Translations under genes and position numbers: made by a program
Part shown: positions 54,387-64,000 of the stretch, piece after piece
How the letters are laid out: each line of letters begins with the position of its first letter
Numbering within the stretch: the stretch's first letter is position 1
Notes under the pieces: model-generated
Databases searched by the model: none
The model's input: only the letters and a program-made list of their open reading frames with translations
Told to the model about the DNA's origin: nothing
DNA from: Cupriavidus phytohabitans
GTDB lineage: Bacteria; Pseudomonadota; Gammaproteobacteria; Burkholderiales; Burkholderiaceae
NCBI RefSeq assembly: GCF_000426345.1
Contig: NZ_AUFE01000017.1
Span: 1-64,000, forward strand
Reading direction: 5' to 3'
DNA length: 64,000 bases

Positions 54387-54941
54387 ATGTCCAGCATTCA
54401 GCGGCTCTCTACCCTGGTCACCGTCGCCACCGCGCTCGCTTGGGCGCCAGCGGCTTTCGCGGCGTCGCCAGCTACCGGGACGGAGCATGAACAGCACCAT
54501 CCTGAAAAATCTGAAGATATGCCTCTGGTCGCAACCACTGGCGTTGCCAGCAATCCAAGGCTGGACGCCCAGGTTGCCCACCTGCGCGCCATCAGAGAGC
54601 GGCTTTCTCGGGCCAAAACGCCAGACGAGCGCCAAGCCCTCTTGGTAGAGCGCCACAAGGTGATGCAGGATGCAATGGCCATCATGCAAGATGACATGAT
54701 GAAAATGGGCGGCCCTGGTCGTATGGCTCCTGGCAAAGGAGTCGCCAAGGGAAACGTCCCTTCAAATCAAATGCACATGTGCCGAGATATGGCGGGCAGT
54801 CATATGGCCTTCATGCAGGAAATGATGCAGACGATGGCCAACGACCAGGGTCCAGGTATGGGCCCGGGTATGGGCCCGGGTATGGGCCCGGGTATGGGCC
54901 CGGGGAGAGGAATGGGTGGAAGGATGACGCCTGGCGGATGA
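54387..54941 (+). CDS. Met-rich periplasmic protein with GPGM repeats
   Basis: A 184-residue exported protein: signal ending AAFAAS, a His-containing stretch (GTEHEQHHPEK), a helical VAHLRAIRERLSRAKTPDERQALLVERH segment (two halves), a Met-dense region (DAMAIMQDDMMKMGG, MAFMQEMMQTM) and four in-frame GMGP repeats near the end. The methionine pattern suggests Cu/Ag binding or a chaperone role. AGGAGG precedes the ATG, and an FNR box lies upstream. Layout resembles the protein at 40.8 kb. Confidence 0.75.
   Translation: MSSIQRLSTLVTVATALAWAPAAFAASPATGTEHEQHHPEKSEDMPLVATTGVASNPRLDAQVAHLRAIRERLSRAKTPDERQALLVERHKVMQDAMAIMQDDMMKMGGPGRMAPGKGVAKGNVPSNQMHMCRDMAGSHMAFMQEMMQTMANDQGPGMGPGMGPGMGPGMGPGRGMGGRMTPGG
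54855..54902 (+). repeat. Four perfect 12-bp tandem repeats
   Basis: GGTATGGGCCCG repeats four times without mismatch, adding a GMGP unit each; copy number can change by slippage without breaking the frame. Confidence 0.9.
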
Positions 54942-55157
54942 TGGAGTCTGACCGTAAGGTTTGGCCCTCGGGCGCAACATTTCCGTGAGGCCGGATGCCT
55001 GCCAACCGCTTACCGTCCGGGTTCGACTAGGCCTTCTTCGAGGGTGCGGTTATCCCTGCGCGGTTGCTCCCTTGAATGGAGCAAGCGCGTGCCGAACTTG
55101 TGGCGTAGCGTCGTGGGCGCTGGTACTTGCCAGTATGCCCGAAGTGAGAACCAGATC

Positions 55158-56279
55158 ATGGACAAGCCGGTATTCGATTATGCGGCCCGTTGGCAGCGCG
55201 CGGCGGCTTTGATGGAGCAGCATGGCGTAGACGCGCTGCTGCTGATGAAGCCTGCGAATCTTGCGTATCTCACTGGCGACGGTCGACCTTGCGCCCTGGC
55301 GCTGCTAACTCGCACTTTGCATTGCGTTGTTGCCGTACCAGCTTGTGATCTCACCAGCATTCGTCGCACTTCCGTCGCAACTGAGCTTCGCTCTTTCAAG
55401 AGCGAAGTCGAGATGTTCCATGGCTTCAGCGAAGTTTTAAAAGAACTTGACCTGACCCAGGCCACGATAGCCATCGAGAAGAATTTCTTTGACGCCGCCT
55501 TATACGAGGTTTTCGTTGCCCATATTCTACCGAAAGCCCATGTCGTATCCGCTTCCCCTATTGTTTCGCAGCTCCGCATGCTGAAGGACGCGACCGAAAT
55601 TGCACGGATAAGGGCAGCCGCCAAAGTGGCAGACTCGGCGATGGATGCGGTTTCGCGTGCGTTGCGGCCGGGGGTACCGGAAATCGAGATCGCCGGCGAA
55701 GCGGAATTCGCCATGCGAAAGGCTGGCGCTGAGGGATGGGCCTCGGTCACGTATGTCGCCTCAGGGTGGAGATCGGCGATGGCTCACGGTCCTGCATCCC
55801 TGAAACCCATCGCGCCCGGTGAAGTCGTTCAGATTCACGTTGCTCCACTTGTGGACGGATACACTGCCGATTTATGCCGGACGTTCCTTGTGGAGCCTAT
55901 AGCTATTGACGCGGCGAACGCATTGAGAGCCTATGTCCTGGCGCAGGAGCGCGGAATTGCCGCGGCAGTCCCGGGAATGGATCTGATGGGCATAGACCGT
56001 GCGATGGCAGCCGCGCTTGAACACGAAGGTTATGGGAGCAAATTCCTACGCCCGATGTTCCATGGTATTGGGATCGAACATGAAGAGGCTCCCATCCCGG
56101 GCGGTCACGCAGTGGTCCATGGTGAGCAAAAAGTCGATCACGTGATGGCTGGTATGGTCCTCGGTGTCGGAAACTGCGGCATCTATCGCGACGACTACGG
56201 TGTACGGGTCGAGGATACGATTTGGGTAAGCGAAGAAGGTCCGGTTGTTTTGACAGGCTATCCGAAGCTCACTCAATGA
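55158..56279 (+). CDS. M24-family (creatinase/ectoine-hydrolase-like) hydrolase
   Basis: A 373-residue pita-bread-fold protein. An N-terminal creatinase domain (RAAALMEQHGVDALLLMKPANLAYLTG) precedes the M24 domain. Of the five usual metal ligands, Asp in GYTADLCRTF, His in MFHGIGIEHEE and the last Glu in GVRVEDTIWV are kept, but the first Asp position is His (IHVAPLVDGY) and the EPGIY Glu is Asn (VGNCGIY). This pattern favours a metal-independent creatinase or DoeA-like amidinase/hydrolase over an Xaa-Pro peptidase. It overlaps the convergent hlyD gene by seven bases. Confidence 0.8.
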   Translation: MDKPVFDYAARWQRAAALMEQHGVDALLLMKPANLAYLTGDGRPCALALLTRTLHCVVAVPACDLTSIRRTSVATELRSFKSEVEMFHGFSEVLKELDLTQATIAIEKNFFDAALYEVFVAHILPKAHVVSASPIVSQLRMLKDATEIARIRAAAKVADSAMDAVSRALRPGVPEIEIAGEAEFAMRKAGAEGWASVTYVASGWRSAMAHGPASLKPIAPGEVVQIHVAPLVDGYTADLCRTFLVEPIAIDAANALRAYVLAQERGIAAAVPGMDLMGIDRAMAAALEHEGYGSKFLRPMFHGIGIEHEEAPIPGGHAVVHGEQKVDHVMAGMVLGVGNCGIYRDDYGVRVEDTIWVSEEGPVVLTGYPKLTQ

Positions 56280-57463
56280 GACTTGTTGCGTTCGATCACA
56301 CGCTTACCTTCCGCCAGATTGTTCGATGGATAGCGGATCAACTGGAGGCCCTCGGGTAGCGGGTCAAGCAATTCGGCCTCCTCGGAATTCCTGTGACCGA
56401 TCCGCACTTCGCGCCGTGCGGCGCGGCCATTCACGACCGAGAACACGCACCATGACGCCGTGTCACACCGGAAGATGGAACTGACCGGGATCTTGAGCGC
56501 ATTCTCTCCGCGCCATAGGCGGATCCTGACGATTACCCGAAAGCCATCCCCCAGCTGCGCAGGCGGTTCGATCACGTCAATAATCACATTGGTCCGTTTT
56601 TCCTCGATGCCGAGGACCGAGATCTTGGTGAAGGCATGCGGCTCGACCCGCCGCACGATCCCACGGACCAGCGCCTCGCCGCCCCAGCCGTCGATATGCA
56701 CCGGCATCCCCGCTTGCACCTTCACCGCTTCGGTAGACAGCAGTTCCGCCACGATCTCCAGGTCATGCGGATCGCCGAGCGTCAGCAGCGGCGAGCCTGC
56801 GCTCACGATCCGTTCACTGCGCTCCGGCAGTTCCAGCACCACCCCTGCGATTGGAGCCGTCACTGCAACCATGGACGAGGACCCGCGGCTGAGCTCTCGC
56901 AATGCCAGCATTCCGGCCTCGGCCACCCGCACCTCCTCCTTCGCGGCGCTGGCCCGTGCCTGTGCCGCTGCCAGTTCATTGCCCGCCGTCACGCCAACAT
57001 TGGCGGCCTGCTCCCCCGCTTGCGGCGACAGGAAGCGCTCGCGTACCAGGCGGTCGATCCGCTGCCGCTCGCGCTGGGCTTGCGCATAGTCCTCGGCAGC
57101 GTGCCGGACCCGTTCCAGCGCCTCCCGATGCATCGCCCGCGCGGCGGCCACCCTCGCCCGTACCTCCTCCTGCTCCCGTGCACTCAGCGGCAACGGTGCC
57201 AGTTCGGCGAGAACCTGCCCGGCTTCGACCAAGTCGCCTTCGCGCAGTCCGATGCGCATCAGCCTGCCGCTGACCGGCGCCGTCACCACAAAGCGCTCCT
57301 TGCTGCGAGTCTCGCCCTCTTCGCTGGTCGTGACCTCGAGCGAGCCGCGCATGGCCTGCACCGTGTCAACCACCAAGGGCGCAGGCGTCAGCAGGTAGGC
57401 GGATCCGGCGATTAGCCCGATGGCGGCGAGAACGATGGCGGCCGTACCGCCCGACAGGCGCAT
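56273..57463 (-). CDS. HlyD-family periplasmic adaptor of an ABC exporter
   Basis: A 396-residue membrane-fusion protein. An N-terminal anchor helix precedes a barrel-sandwich hybrid lipoyl half (VVTAPVSGRLMRIGLREGDLVEAGQVLAEL), a long coiled hairpin (VRARVAAARAMHREALERVRHAAED...), the second half (MVAVTAPIAGVVLELPERSERIVSAG) and beta-barrel. It links the inner-membrane ABC pump to an outer channel. Last gene in the exporter operon. Confidence 0.88.
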   Translation of the reverse strand: MRLSGGTAAIVLAAIGLIAGSAYLLTPAPLVVDTVQAMRGSLEVTTSEEGETRSKERFVVTAPVSGRLMRIGLREGDLVEAGQVLAELAPLPLSAREQEEVRARVAAARAMHREALERVRHAAEDYAQAQRERQRIDRLVRERFLSPQAGEQAANVGVTAGNELAAAQARASAAKEEVRVAEAGMLALRELSRGSSSMVAVTAPIAGVVLELPERSERIVSAGSPLLTLGDPHDLEIVAELLSTEAVKVQAGMPVHIDGWGGEALVRGIVRRVEPHAFTKISVLGIEEKRTNVIIDVIEPPAQLGDGFRVIVRIRLWRGENALKIPVSSIFRCDTASWCVFSVVNGRAARREVRIGHRNSEEAELLDPLPEGLQLIRYPSNNLAEGKRVIERNKSH

Positions 57464-57469
57464 GGCGTG

Positions 57470-59836
57470 CTACTCCCGCGTTTTCAGCACCGCGACCAGG
57501 TCAAGGTGCTGGAGGCGCCGCAAGACAAGCAAGCCCGCGAGAAGCGCCGCGCACGCTGCGGGCACCATGGCGAAGACGAGTGTGGCCCGCTCCAGCGCAA
57601 GCGGAATCCGGAAGGCATCCCGGTCGAACACCGGCACCAGCATTGCGCAGAGGCCATAGCCTACGGCGATGCCGAACGGCAACGCCGCAGCCGTCAGCAG
57701 CGCCTGTTCGCCAATCAGGATGGTTGCGACTTCGCCCAGCGAGAAACCCAGGACTCGCAGGCTCGCCAGCTCGTTGCCGCGCTCGGAGAGCGCAATGCGG
57801 ATATTGTTGTAAACCACGCCGGCGACGATGACCGAGGCAAAGCCTGCCAGGACCAGGCTCGAAATAACAAAGGTACGATCCAGCGTATTGCCGATACTTT
57901 CCAGCAGCGCACTGCGCACGATGACTGAGCTGATCGCGGGCAGGCGCTTCAGTCTCCTGTACAACGGCTTCGCCATCCGCACGTCGATGCGCAGATGAAC
58001 GCCACTGATGGCGGGGCTTTCGCCGAGATACCGCGACAATGCCTGACGCTCCACATAGGCGCCAAGTCCTAGCAGGTCGTCAACGGTCGCTGTCACCGGC
58101 AGCGTAAGAACGTTGCGCCGTCCCTCGAGCAACGCCACCTCGACCCGGTCGCCGACCTGCAGGTGCAAGGCCGCTGCCAGCCTGGCGGAGATGACCACTC
58201 CATCCTCGCTGACCTGCTGGCGCCCCATGGTATGGCCGACCACCTCGCGCAGGTTCGAATCGGCGTCAAGGCCCGTGAGTTCCACCCGCTTCGCGCGGTG
58301 GCCGTGGCGTAGCCAGACAGGGGCAACCCGAAAGCCTTCAGCTCGCAGGATGCCGGGCAGCTGCACCACGTCGAAGACGGCGGCGGCAGGTTGTGCGTCG
58401 TTGAAGATCAGCGTCACGTCGTCGTGCTGTGCCCGGCCGAACTGCAACGCGAGAATCTGGTTCACGCCGTCCAGTCCGAACCTGCCGACCACCATCAACC
58501 CGACGGCCAGGGCGATCCCCATCGTCGAAAGCGCGGCCTTGCCCGGCCGCCGGGCAAGGTTGCGGAGGATGAGGCGCAACGGGATCGGCATCGCGCGCAG
58601 CAGCCCGATGCGATCCAGCAGGCCCGCGCGGAATCCCGCGGGCAGCTCTGGTCGCATGGCTTCGGCGGGCGGCAACCTGGTCGCGCGCCACACCGAGGCG
58701 CCGGCCCCAACCGTCGCCGCCGCTGTGCTTGCCAGCACGGCCAGCACCAGCGCGCGCGGGCTGAGCTCGGCCTGCAGTTGCGGAAAGTGGAAGTACTGGC
58801 GATACAGGGCCACCATCAGCTGCGCCAAGTAGAAGCCTCCGGGTATCCCGGCTGCGATGCCGACCCCGACGGTGACAAGCCCGAACCGCAAGTACTGAAG
58901 GGCGACAGTGCGACCTGCATAACCGAACGCCTTAAGCAAGCCGATCTCGGCGCGCTGGACGGTTACGAGTCGGCTCAGCAGCGCGTACAGCAGGAAGGAG
59001 GACACCGCGAGAAACATCGCCGGCACGTAGGTGGCGGTGATGCCGATCTCGGCGAGCTCGTCGGTCAGGAACCGATGGGACAACTGGTCCTCCCTGCCGT
59101 AGGCCCCGAGGCTGCCGTAGCGCCCCAGCAGGCGGTCGAGCGGGCCGATGACCTGGCGCGCATCCACGCCTGCGTCGAGCGTGAGCGCCACATCGTTGAA
59201 CGCGCCCTCCATGCCGAACGCTGATGCAATCGCGTCCCGACCCATCCACAGCACGCCGAAGCGACGGTTATCCGGGAACACCATGCCCTGGCCGACTTCG
59301 TAGACATATTCGGGGGACATTCCGATGCCGACCACTTCCAACTGCCGTTCGCGCCCGTTAAGGACGGCTGTGACGCGGGAGCCCACCTCCAGATCGTTCG
59401 CGGCGGCAAATGCGGCGCTGGCCACGACCTCGCCCTCCCGGGCAGGGCTCGGATAGTTTCCGTATAACAGGAAGAGCGCGTTTGCCACTGGCACGCCGGT
59501 GGCCGGCAAGGAAACCAGGCGCAGGGTGGCGGGCTCGCTGAAGCCTGGCACATCGCCGGTCACGTCCCGCACGATCCGCGTCTCGACGCCCCTGACGCCC
59601 GGCAGGGCACGAATCTGGTCGGCGACACCTCCCGGCGCACGTTTGACATTGGCGAACACATCAGCAAATCGGTGGCTGGCGTAGTAGCGCTCCTGCGCGA
59701 TCGCCAGTGACTGCCAGGCGCCTTGCATCCCGACCAGGACGGCGATGCCGCAGGCAACCACCAGCGCGGCGGCGATCACCTGCCCGCGCAGCCGCCATAG
59801 GTCGCGCCCCAGCATCTTCGTTCGGGCGCTTACCAT
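57470..59836 (-). CDS. FtsX-domain ABC transporter permease
   Basis: A 788-residue protein with two FtsX/MacB_PCD units: an N-terminal helix ([21 protein letters not shown]), a large periplasmic domain, three helices ([19 protein letters not shown]...), then a second periplasmic domain and final helices ([39 protein letters not shown] in short pieces). This is the DevBCA/LolE-like layout. Substrate unknown; it may export lipid, peptide or metal-stress products. Its ATG overlaps the ATPase stop by seven bases. Confidence 0.88.
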   Translation of the reverse strand: MVSARTKMLGRDLWRLRGQVIAAALVVACGIAVLVGMQGAWQSLAIAQERYYASHRFADVFANVKRAPGGVADQIRALPGVRGVETRIVRDVTGDVPGFSEPATLRLVSLPATGVPVANALFLLYGNYPSPAREGEVVASAAFAAANDLEVGSRVTAVLNGRERQLEVVGIGMSPEYVYEVGQGMVFPDNRRFGVLWMGRDAIASAFGMEGAFNDVALTLDAGVDARQVIGPLDRLLGRYGSLGAYGREDQLSHRFLTDELAEIGITATYVPAMFLAVSSFLLYALLSRLVTVQRAEIGLLKAFGYAGRTVALQYLRFGLVTVGVGIAAGIPGGFYLAQLMVALYRQYFHFPQLQAELSPRALVLAVLASTAAATVGAGASVWRATRLPPAEAMRPELPAGFRAGLLDRIGLLRAMPIPLRLILRNLARRPGKAALSTMGIALAVGLMVVGRFGLDGVNQILALQFGRAQHDDVTLIFNDAQPAAAVFDVVQLPGILRAEGFRVAPVWLRHGHRAKRVELTGLDADSNLREVVGHTMGRQQVSEDGVVISARLAAALHLQVGDRVEVALLEGRRNVLTLPVTATVDDLLGLGAYVERQALSRYLGESPAISGVHLRIDVRMAKPLYRRLKRLPAISSVIVRSALLESIGNTLDRTFVISSLVLAGFASVIVAGVVYNNIRIALSERGNELASLRVLGFSLGEVATILIGEQALLTAAALPFGIAVGYGLCAMLVPVFDRDAFRIPLALERATLVFAMVPAACAALLAGLLVLRRLQHLDLVAVLKTRE

Positions 59837-60582
59837 GACAGCTCCGAGGGGCTCGCGCGCGTGGCATGGCGCTCGATGCGGGTGATGCTTCCGCTGCTGA
59901 TATAAACAACGCGGTCGGCCATCGCCGAGATCGCTGCATTGTGCGTGATGACTACGGTAATAGCGCCCAGCTCGCGGTTCACCTGTTCCAGCACCTCAAG
60001 CACCAGCTTTCCCGTGCTGTAGTCGAGCGCGCCGGTTGGCTCGTCGCATAGCAGGATGTCCGGGCGCTTGGCCACAGCGCGCGCGATGGCCACGCGCTGT
60101 TGCTCGCCGCCGGAGAGTTGCGCCGGAAAGTGGTCCTTGCGCTGCGCCAGGCCCACGATGCCGAGCGCACGCAGCGGCTCCAACGGGTGCAGGGCGATCT
60201 CCGTGACCAGCGCGACGTTTTCCAGCGCGGTGAGACTGGGGATCAGGTTATAGAACTGGAAGACAAAGCCAACATGCTCGCGCCGGTAGCGGGTCAGAGC
60301 GGCGTCATCTGCCTCGGTAAGGTCGTGATCGCGGTACACCACTGTTCCGCTGCTGGGCCGGTCCAGGCCGCCGAGGATGTTCAGCAGCGTCGACTTCCCG
60401 CTCCCCGATGCACCCAGCAACACCACGAATTCGCCACCGAACAGGTCAAGATCGATGCCAGCAAGCGCGCGCACCTGGATCTCGCCCATGTCGTAGGTCT
60501 TGCCGACGTTCCGCAGCCGGAACAGCGGCTCGCGGCCCTTCGCGGCGCCGCTTCCTCTGGCTGTCGGGAAGACGGCGTTCAT
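59830..60582 (-). CDS. ABC exporter ATP-binding protein (MacB/LolD-like)
   Basis: A 250-residue ATPase with Walker [11 protein letters not shown]-loop [18 protein letters not shown], signature [19 protein letters not shown], Walker [13 protein letters not shown] and His switch [13 protein letters not shown]. The [11 protein letters not shown] and TGALD motifs are typical of MacB/LolD. First gene of the ATPase-permease-adaptor operon, six bases after the UspA stop, so uspA may be co-transcribed. Confidence 0.9.
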   Translation of the reverse strand: MNAVFPTARGSGAAKGREPLFRLRNVGKTYDMGEIQVRALAGIDLDLFGGEFVVLLGASGSGKSTLLNILGGLDRPSSGTVVYRDHDLTEADDAALTRYRREHVGFVFQFYNLIPSLTALENVALVTEIALHPLEPLRALGIVGLAQRKDHFPAQLSGGEQQRVAIARAVAKRPDILLCDEPTGALDYSTGKLVLEVLEQVNRELGAITVVITHNAAISAMADRVVYISSGSITRIERHATRASPSELSW

Positions 60583-60588
60583 CTGCGC

Positions 60589-61029
60589 TTACGCTGGCGT
60601 GGCGTTCGGCTTGACCAGGACCACCGGGCACGGCGCATGTGCGATCACGCGGCTCGCAACCGAGCCCATGATGGCGTCGAGAAACGCGCCGCGTCCGTGC
60701 GTGCCCATAATAATGGCCTGGGCTCTGACCGACTGGGCGTATGCGACGATGCGCTCGGGGGCAAAGCCGACCAAACCGTGCCAGACTGTTTGCACCCCTG
60801 CCGCCTGGAGGATGTCGATCACGGATTTCATGACCCTGGCGTTTTCGTCGGCATGCCAGGCCTCGATGTCTTGCTTGTTGATATAAGACTTGACCTCGCC
60901 GGACACGTCGGGCATGCAGTGCACGACATGTACGCACACGTCTTCCCTGAACAGTTTCCGGCCCGCCACGAATTGCGCAGCCGCATCGCTATAGACCGAT
61001 CCGTCGGTTGCCAGGACAACATTCTGCAT
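60589..61029 (-). CDS. Universal stress protein (UspA family)
   Basis: A 146-residue ATP-binding-type Usp. NVVLATDGSVYSDAA opens the fold and GTHGRGAFLDAIMGSVASRV is the G-2x-G-9x-G(S/T) nucleotide motif. Such proteins accumulate under oxygen limitation and stress in Burkholderiaceae. Heads the exporter operon. Confidence 0.92.
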   Translation of the reverse strand: MQNVVLATDGSVYSDAAAQFVAGRKLFREDVCVHVVHCMPDVSGEVKSYINKQDIEAWHADENARVMKSVIDILQAAGVQTVWHGLVGFAPERIVAYAQSVRAQAIIMGTHGRGAFLDAIMGSVASRVIAHAPCPVVLVKPNATPA

Positions 61030-61522
61030 TGCGCCCTCCCTGTAGATGGCTGTCGCTTCATATTAGACGTTGGGGGGATGATCCCTATTCGGCCTCTCCC
61101 ACGTGGCGCCTGTCCCCTTGGTATGCTCTTCCAACGTAGATGTGTTGCGCAGCCGGGCCTTGATACACATCAGCATTTGCAGCGGCTATCAAAGATTCTG
61201 ACCCAAGGCGCGGCTTTCCGTACGTTAGGTAAGCCTCGCTTTACACCGCGGGACGTGGCCTGGGCCTTGAGCGCCGGGTCAATCGCGTCGAGGAAGCGTA
61301 CGTCGCGCAGCATGGACCATAGCAACCGCGGTCCCACTCCCGCCTGGGTCTCCGTGCCTGCCGCCGGCCAAACCTGTTATCGGCCCTGTGCCTGGTGCAC
61401 TAACATCACCATTAGCGGGAGCAGTGCCTGATTCGGCGCGCGGCAGGATCGGCCGTCATCTGAAGGCATCTGCAGGAGTCGGCCGGCAGAGGGCGCGCAG
61501 TTACGCGGGGGATCGGTTCGCC
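61030..61522. other. Intergenic region between uspA and the hemerythrin ATPase
   Basis: Nearly 500 bases with no convincing gene. It presumably holds the divergent promoters. No FNR-type box with N4 spacing was found by eye. Confidence 0.4.
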
Positions 61523-63823
61523 ATGCACATCGGGTTTCGCAAGTTCGACCTCGGCTTGCTGCCAGTCGCGGCCGGCACGCTGGGAGGTGGCTTGCTGCTC
61601 TTTGCCTTTGGCGCAGCGGCGGCCGCAAAGCTGGCCTGGGCGGTTGGCGCGCTGGTCGTCTCCGGCGCGCTGATCGTCGCCATCGTGCAGTCGCTGCGCC
61701 GTAAGGAAGCGGGAGTCGATGTCCTGGCGCTGCTGGCGATTGGGCTGGCGCTGGCGCTTGGCGAATTCCTCGCTTCTGCCGTGCTGGCCCTGATGATCGA
61801 GAGTGGGAGGGCGATTGAGAACTATGCGCAGGCCCGCTCCGAGCGGGAGATGTCCGCCCTGCTCAGCCGCGCCCCGCAGTCCGCCAACCGCTTCGAGGAT
61901 GGCGAATGGCGCGCGGTTTCCCTCGATGTAGTCAGTCCGGGGGATCGGCTGTTGGTCCGACATGGCGAGGTGGTGCCCGTCGACGGCGCACTGCTGGGCC
62001 AGGCGACGCTGGACGAATCTGCCCTGACTGGCGAGTCGCTGCCACGGCCGCGCCTCGCCGGCGAGACCGTGCGCAGCAGTGTGCTAAACGCAGGCACCCC
62101 GTTCGAGATGGTGGCAGCAACCACCGCGGCGGACAGCACCTTCGCCGGCATCGCCAGGCTGGTGCGTACCGCTCGCGCGGAGCGCCCGCCCGCGGCGCGG
62201 CTGGCCGACCGTTATGCACTGTGGCTGGTGCCTGTCGCTCTGCTCGTCGCCGGGCTTGCCTGGCTTGCCAGCGGTGAGCTCACGCGGGCGCTGGCGGTGC
62301 TGGTGGTCGCCACTCCCTGTCCGCTGATCTTGGCTGTGCCCGTGGCGATCGTGTCGGGGGTCTCGCGTTGCGCGGGGCGCGGCGTGCTGGTCAAGGGCGG
62401 CGGCGCGCTTGAGAGGCTGTCGCAGGCGAGCATCCTCTTCTTCGATAAGACCGGGACGCTGACGGGCGGCAGGGCTCGCCTGGCGGCTATCGAAAGCGCA
62501 CCCGGGTGGCCTGCGCCAGATGTGCTGCGCGTCGCCGCATCGCTGGCGCAGGCCTCCGGCCATGTCGTCGCCGAGGCCATTACGACTGCGGCGCGCGAGC
62601 GAGGCCTCGCCCTGGATCTCCCGACGGGCGTGACCGAGACCGCCGGTGCTGGTGTTGCCGGGCGGGTCGGCGAGCACGTGGTGGCGGTGGGATCGCCCGC
62701 CTTTGCCGGCGGTGGCGATGCCGGGCCGCCCTGGTGCCAGGCCATGCTGCAACGCGCGGCCTACGAGGGCGCCTCGGTCTCGCTGGTCACGGTCGACGGC
62801 GTGTTGGTCGGGGCACTGCAGTTCGTGGACCTGATTCGCATGGACACTCCGCGCGCGTTGCGCTTGCTGCGCAAGGCGGGCATACGGCGGCTGGCCATGC
62901 TAACGGGAGATCGGCCCGACGTCGCCGAGACGATCGGTGCGATGCTCAGCGTAGCCGAGGTCCATGCCAACCTCACCCCTACGCAGAAGCTTGCCGAGAT
63001 CGAGGCGGCGCGCCACGACGGCATCGTGCTGATGGTGGGCGACGGTGTCAACGATGCGCCGGCGCTGGCCGCGGCGGACGTCGGTGTGGCCATGGGCGCA
63101 CGCGGCGCCGCGGCATCGTCGGAAGCTGCGGATGTCGTGCTGCTGGTGGACCGGCTTGACCGGCTAGTGGACGCGGTGCACATTGCCCGCCGGTCGCGCC
63201 GGCTGGCCGTGCAAAGCGCCATGGCCGGCATGGGCCTGTCGTTCGTGGCGATGGCGGTTGCCGCGTTCGGCTACCTGCCGCCGCTGGCCGGCGCTGCATT
63301 GCAGGAGGTGATCGATGTGCTGGTCATCGCCAATGCGCTGCGCGCCCTGCGCGCCGACCCGTCGGTATTCGAAGAACGCCTGTCCACGGCCGACGCTGAG
63401 CGCCTGAACCAGGAACACGCCGCGCTGGCACCGCTGATGGACCAGATCAGGAGCCTCGCGGACAGGTTACCGACCATGCCTGGCCAAGCCGCGGGCATGG
63501 AACTGCGCGGCTTGTGCGCATCCCTCAGCGGGACGCTTTTGCCCCACGAACAGCGCGATGACGCACAGCTCTATCCGCAACTCGCGCGGCTGGTCGGGGG
63601 CGACGATCCGCTGGCGGCGATGAGCGCGATGCACCGCGAGCTCTTCCGCGTAATCCGGCTGCTGCAGCAGATGGCCAACAATTCGCCGCCGGACGGGCCG
63701 GACGCAAGCCGCATCAGGGAGTACCAGCGGCTGCTCTACGGGCTCGACGCGGTGTTGCGGCTGCACTGCGCGCAGGAAGAGGAGCTGTTCCATGCGCTGC
63801 GCCAAGACGCGCCAATGGAGTGA
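61523..63823 (+). CDS. P1B-type ATPase fused to a C-terminal hemerythrin-like domain
   Basis: A 766-residue metal pump lacking N-terminal HMA domains. The core has ALTGESLPRP, transmembrane TPCPLILAVPVAI, DKTGTLTGG, and [10 protein letters not shown]; the usual HP loop is replaced by SGHVVAEA. After the last helix a hemerythrin-like four-helix bundle follows (LNQEHAAL, LLPHEQRDD, MHRELFR, LHCAQEEELFH), which could bind a di-iron centre and sense oxygen or iron. The Met at 61523 gives the best N-terminus (MHIGFRKFDLGLLPV); upstream residues to 61388 lack similarity. Confidence 0.88.
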   Translation: MHIGFRKFDLGLLPVAAGTLGGGLLLFAFGAAAAAKLAWAVGALVVSGALIVAIVQSLRRKEAGVDVLALLAIGLALALGEFLASAVLALMIESGRAIENYAQARSEREMSALLSRAPQSANRFEDGEWRAVSLDVVSPGDRLLVRHGEVVPVDGALLGQATLDESALTGESLPRPRLAGETVRSSVLNAGTPFEMVAATTAADSTFAGIARLVRTARAERPPAARLADRYALWLVPVALLVAGLAWLASGELTRALAVLVVATPCPLILAVPVAIVSGVSRCAGRGVLVKGGGALERLSQASILFFDKTGTLTGGRARLAAIESAPGWPAPDVLRVAASLAQASGHVVAEAITTAARERGLALDLPTGVTETAGAGVAGRVGEHVVAVGSPAFAGGGDAGPPWCQAMLQRAAYEGASVSLVTVDGVLVGALQFVDLIRMDTPRALRLLRKAGIRRLAMLTGDRPDVAETIGAMLSVAEVHANLTPTQKLAEIEAARHDGIVLMVGDGVNDAPALAAADVGVAMGARGAAASSEAADVVLLVDRLDRLVDAVHIARRSRRLAVQSAMAGMGLSFVAMAVAAFGYLPPLAGAALQEVIDVLVIANALRALRADPSVFEERLSTADAERLNQEHAALAPLMDQIRSLADRLPTMPGQAAGMELRGLCASLSGTLLPHEQRDDAQLYPQLARLVGGDDPLAAMSAMHRELFRVIRLLQQMANNSPPDGPDASRIREYQRLLYGLDAVLRLHCAQEEELFHALRQDAPME

Positions 63824-64000
63824 GCGCACGACGGCGTGCCGCGCATAAGCCACCTCGCTGATTCCCGGTAACCGATTGCCAGGCGATAAACAGGTTCATT
63901 GAGGATGGCGCTCCGGCGACCGCACCTCGCAAAACCTACCCAGCGCGCGATACCCCGGCTGAACCAAGGTTGGGCGAGACCGGGTGAGGGTGTAGGGAAT
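63824..64000. other. 3' edge of window
   Basis: 177 bases after the hemerythrin ATPase with no recognisable gene start or terminator. Confidence 0.4.

Noticed and set aside
53414-54397. 327-codon fusion of dioxygenase N-terminus with the periplasmic protein
   Set aside because: The periplasmic protein has its own AGGAGG and signal peptide at 53941; the fused frame is a by-product of the truncated duplicate.
54855-54902. Tandem repeats as CRISPR or origin iterons
   Set aside because: The 12-bp units are contiguous with no spacers and encode GMGP in frame.

Overview
The window looks like a chromosome or megaplasmid segment of a high-GC betaproteobacterium of the Cupriavidus/Ralstonia group. 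The basis is gene content, judged without any database search: H-NS and lysine-rich H1-like proteins, Bug (TctC) binding proteins, a Burkholderiaceae-type trimeric porin, a FisR-controlled persulfide/sulfide oxidation locus, a cydP-A-B-X bd oxidase operon and metal P-type ATPases.

Layout. (a) 1-6.7 kb: a class III aminotransferase (cut by the window edge), a complete spermidine/putrescine-type ABC importer and a porin, all on +. (b) 6.7-11.4 kb: a scarred stretch with an IS110 remnant, an orphan HigA-like regulator, a candidate structured small RNA, H-NS, an odd class II-shaped tRNA with a CAU anticodon, and an H1-like protein. (c) 11.4-15.9 kb: a catabolic unit with a Bug binding protein, an amidase, a GntR/FCD regulator and a divergent histone-deacetylase-like amidohydrolase. 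(d) 15.9-23.1 kb: gene debris (Kup, CHASE-GGDEF-EAL, O-methyltransferase and TauD remnants) mixed with intact small genes. Three copies of a GTTTC-N6-GAAAC palindrome sit in front of short ORFs here. (e) 23.2-30.6 kb: a two-gene minus-strand operon, an M48-type metallopeptidase overlapping a 1842-residue DUF4011/SF1-helicase/nuclease/WGR protein. This is the best candidate for a poorly described (probably defence) system. A divergent glycine-zipper protein follows.

(f) 30.7-63.8 kb: a low-oxygen, sulfur and metal stress region. It holds a copper-type P-ATPase operon with small membrane proteins, an archaeal-type methionine adenosyltransferase, a persulfide dioxygenase divergent from a BigR/SqrR-like ArsR repressor with a pmpAB-type YeeE pair, a rhodanese, and a TauE exporter at the end of a cydP-cydA-cydB-cydX-ybgE operon. 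Next come FisR (with its three sensing cysteines at 53, 64 and 71), a divergent pdo-sqr operon, Met-rich periplasmic proteins, an M24 hydrolase, a MacB/DevBCA-like exporter, a UspA protein and a hemerythrin-fused P-type ATPase.

How it may work together. FisR lies between two -24/-12 (sigma54) promoters, one before pdo-sqr and one before cydP, and each has a TGCCA/TGGCA palindrome about 90-100 bp upstream. Sulfane sulfur would thus be expected to induce both sulfide oxidation and the bd oxidase. Four FNR/ANR-type boxes (TTGAT-N4-ATCAA or one mismatch) occur in the same region, before the P-ATPase operon, the DUF3606 gene, the rhodanese and a Met-rich protein, implying oxygen control. Two half-degraded copies of a [persulfide dioxygenase - periplasmic protein] pair, near 37-38 kb and 53.4-54.2 kb, show reciprocal loss after duplication.
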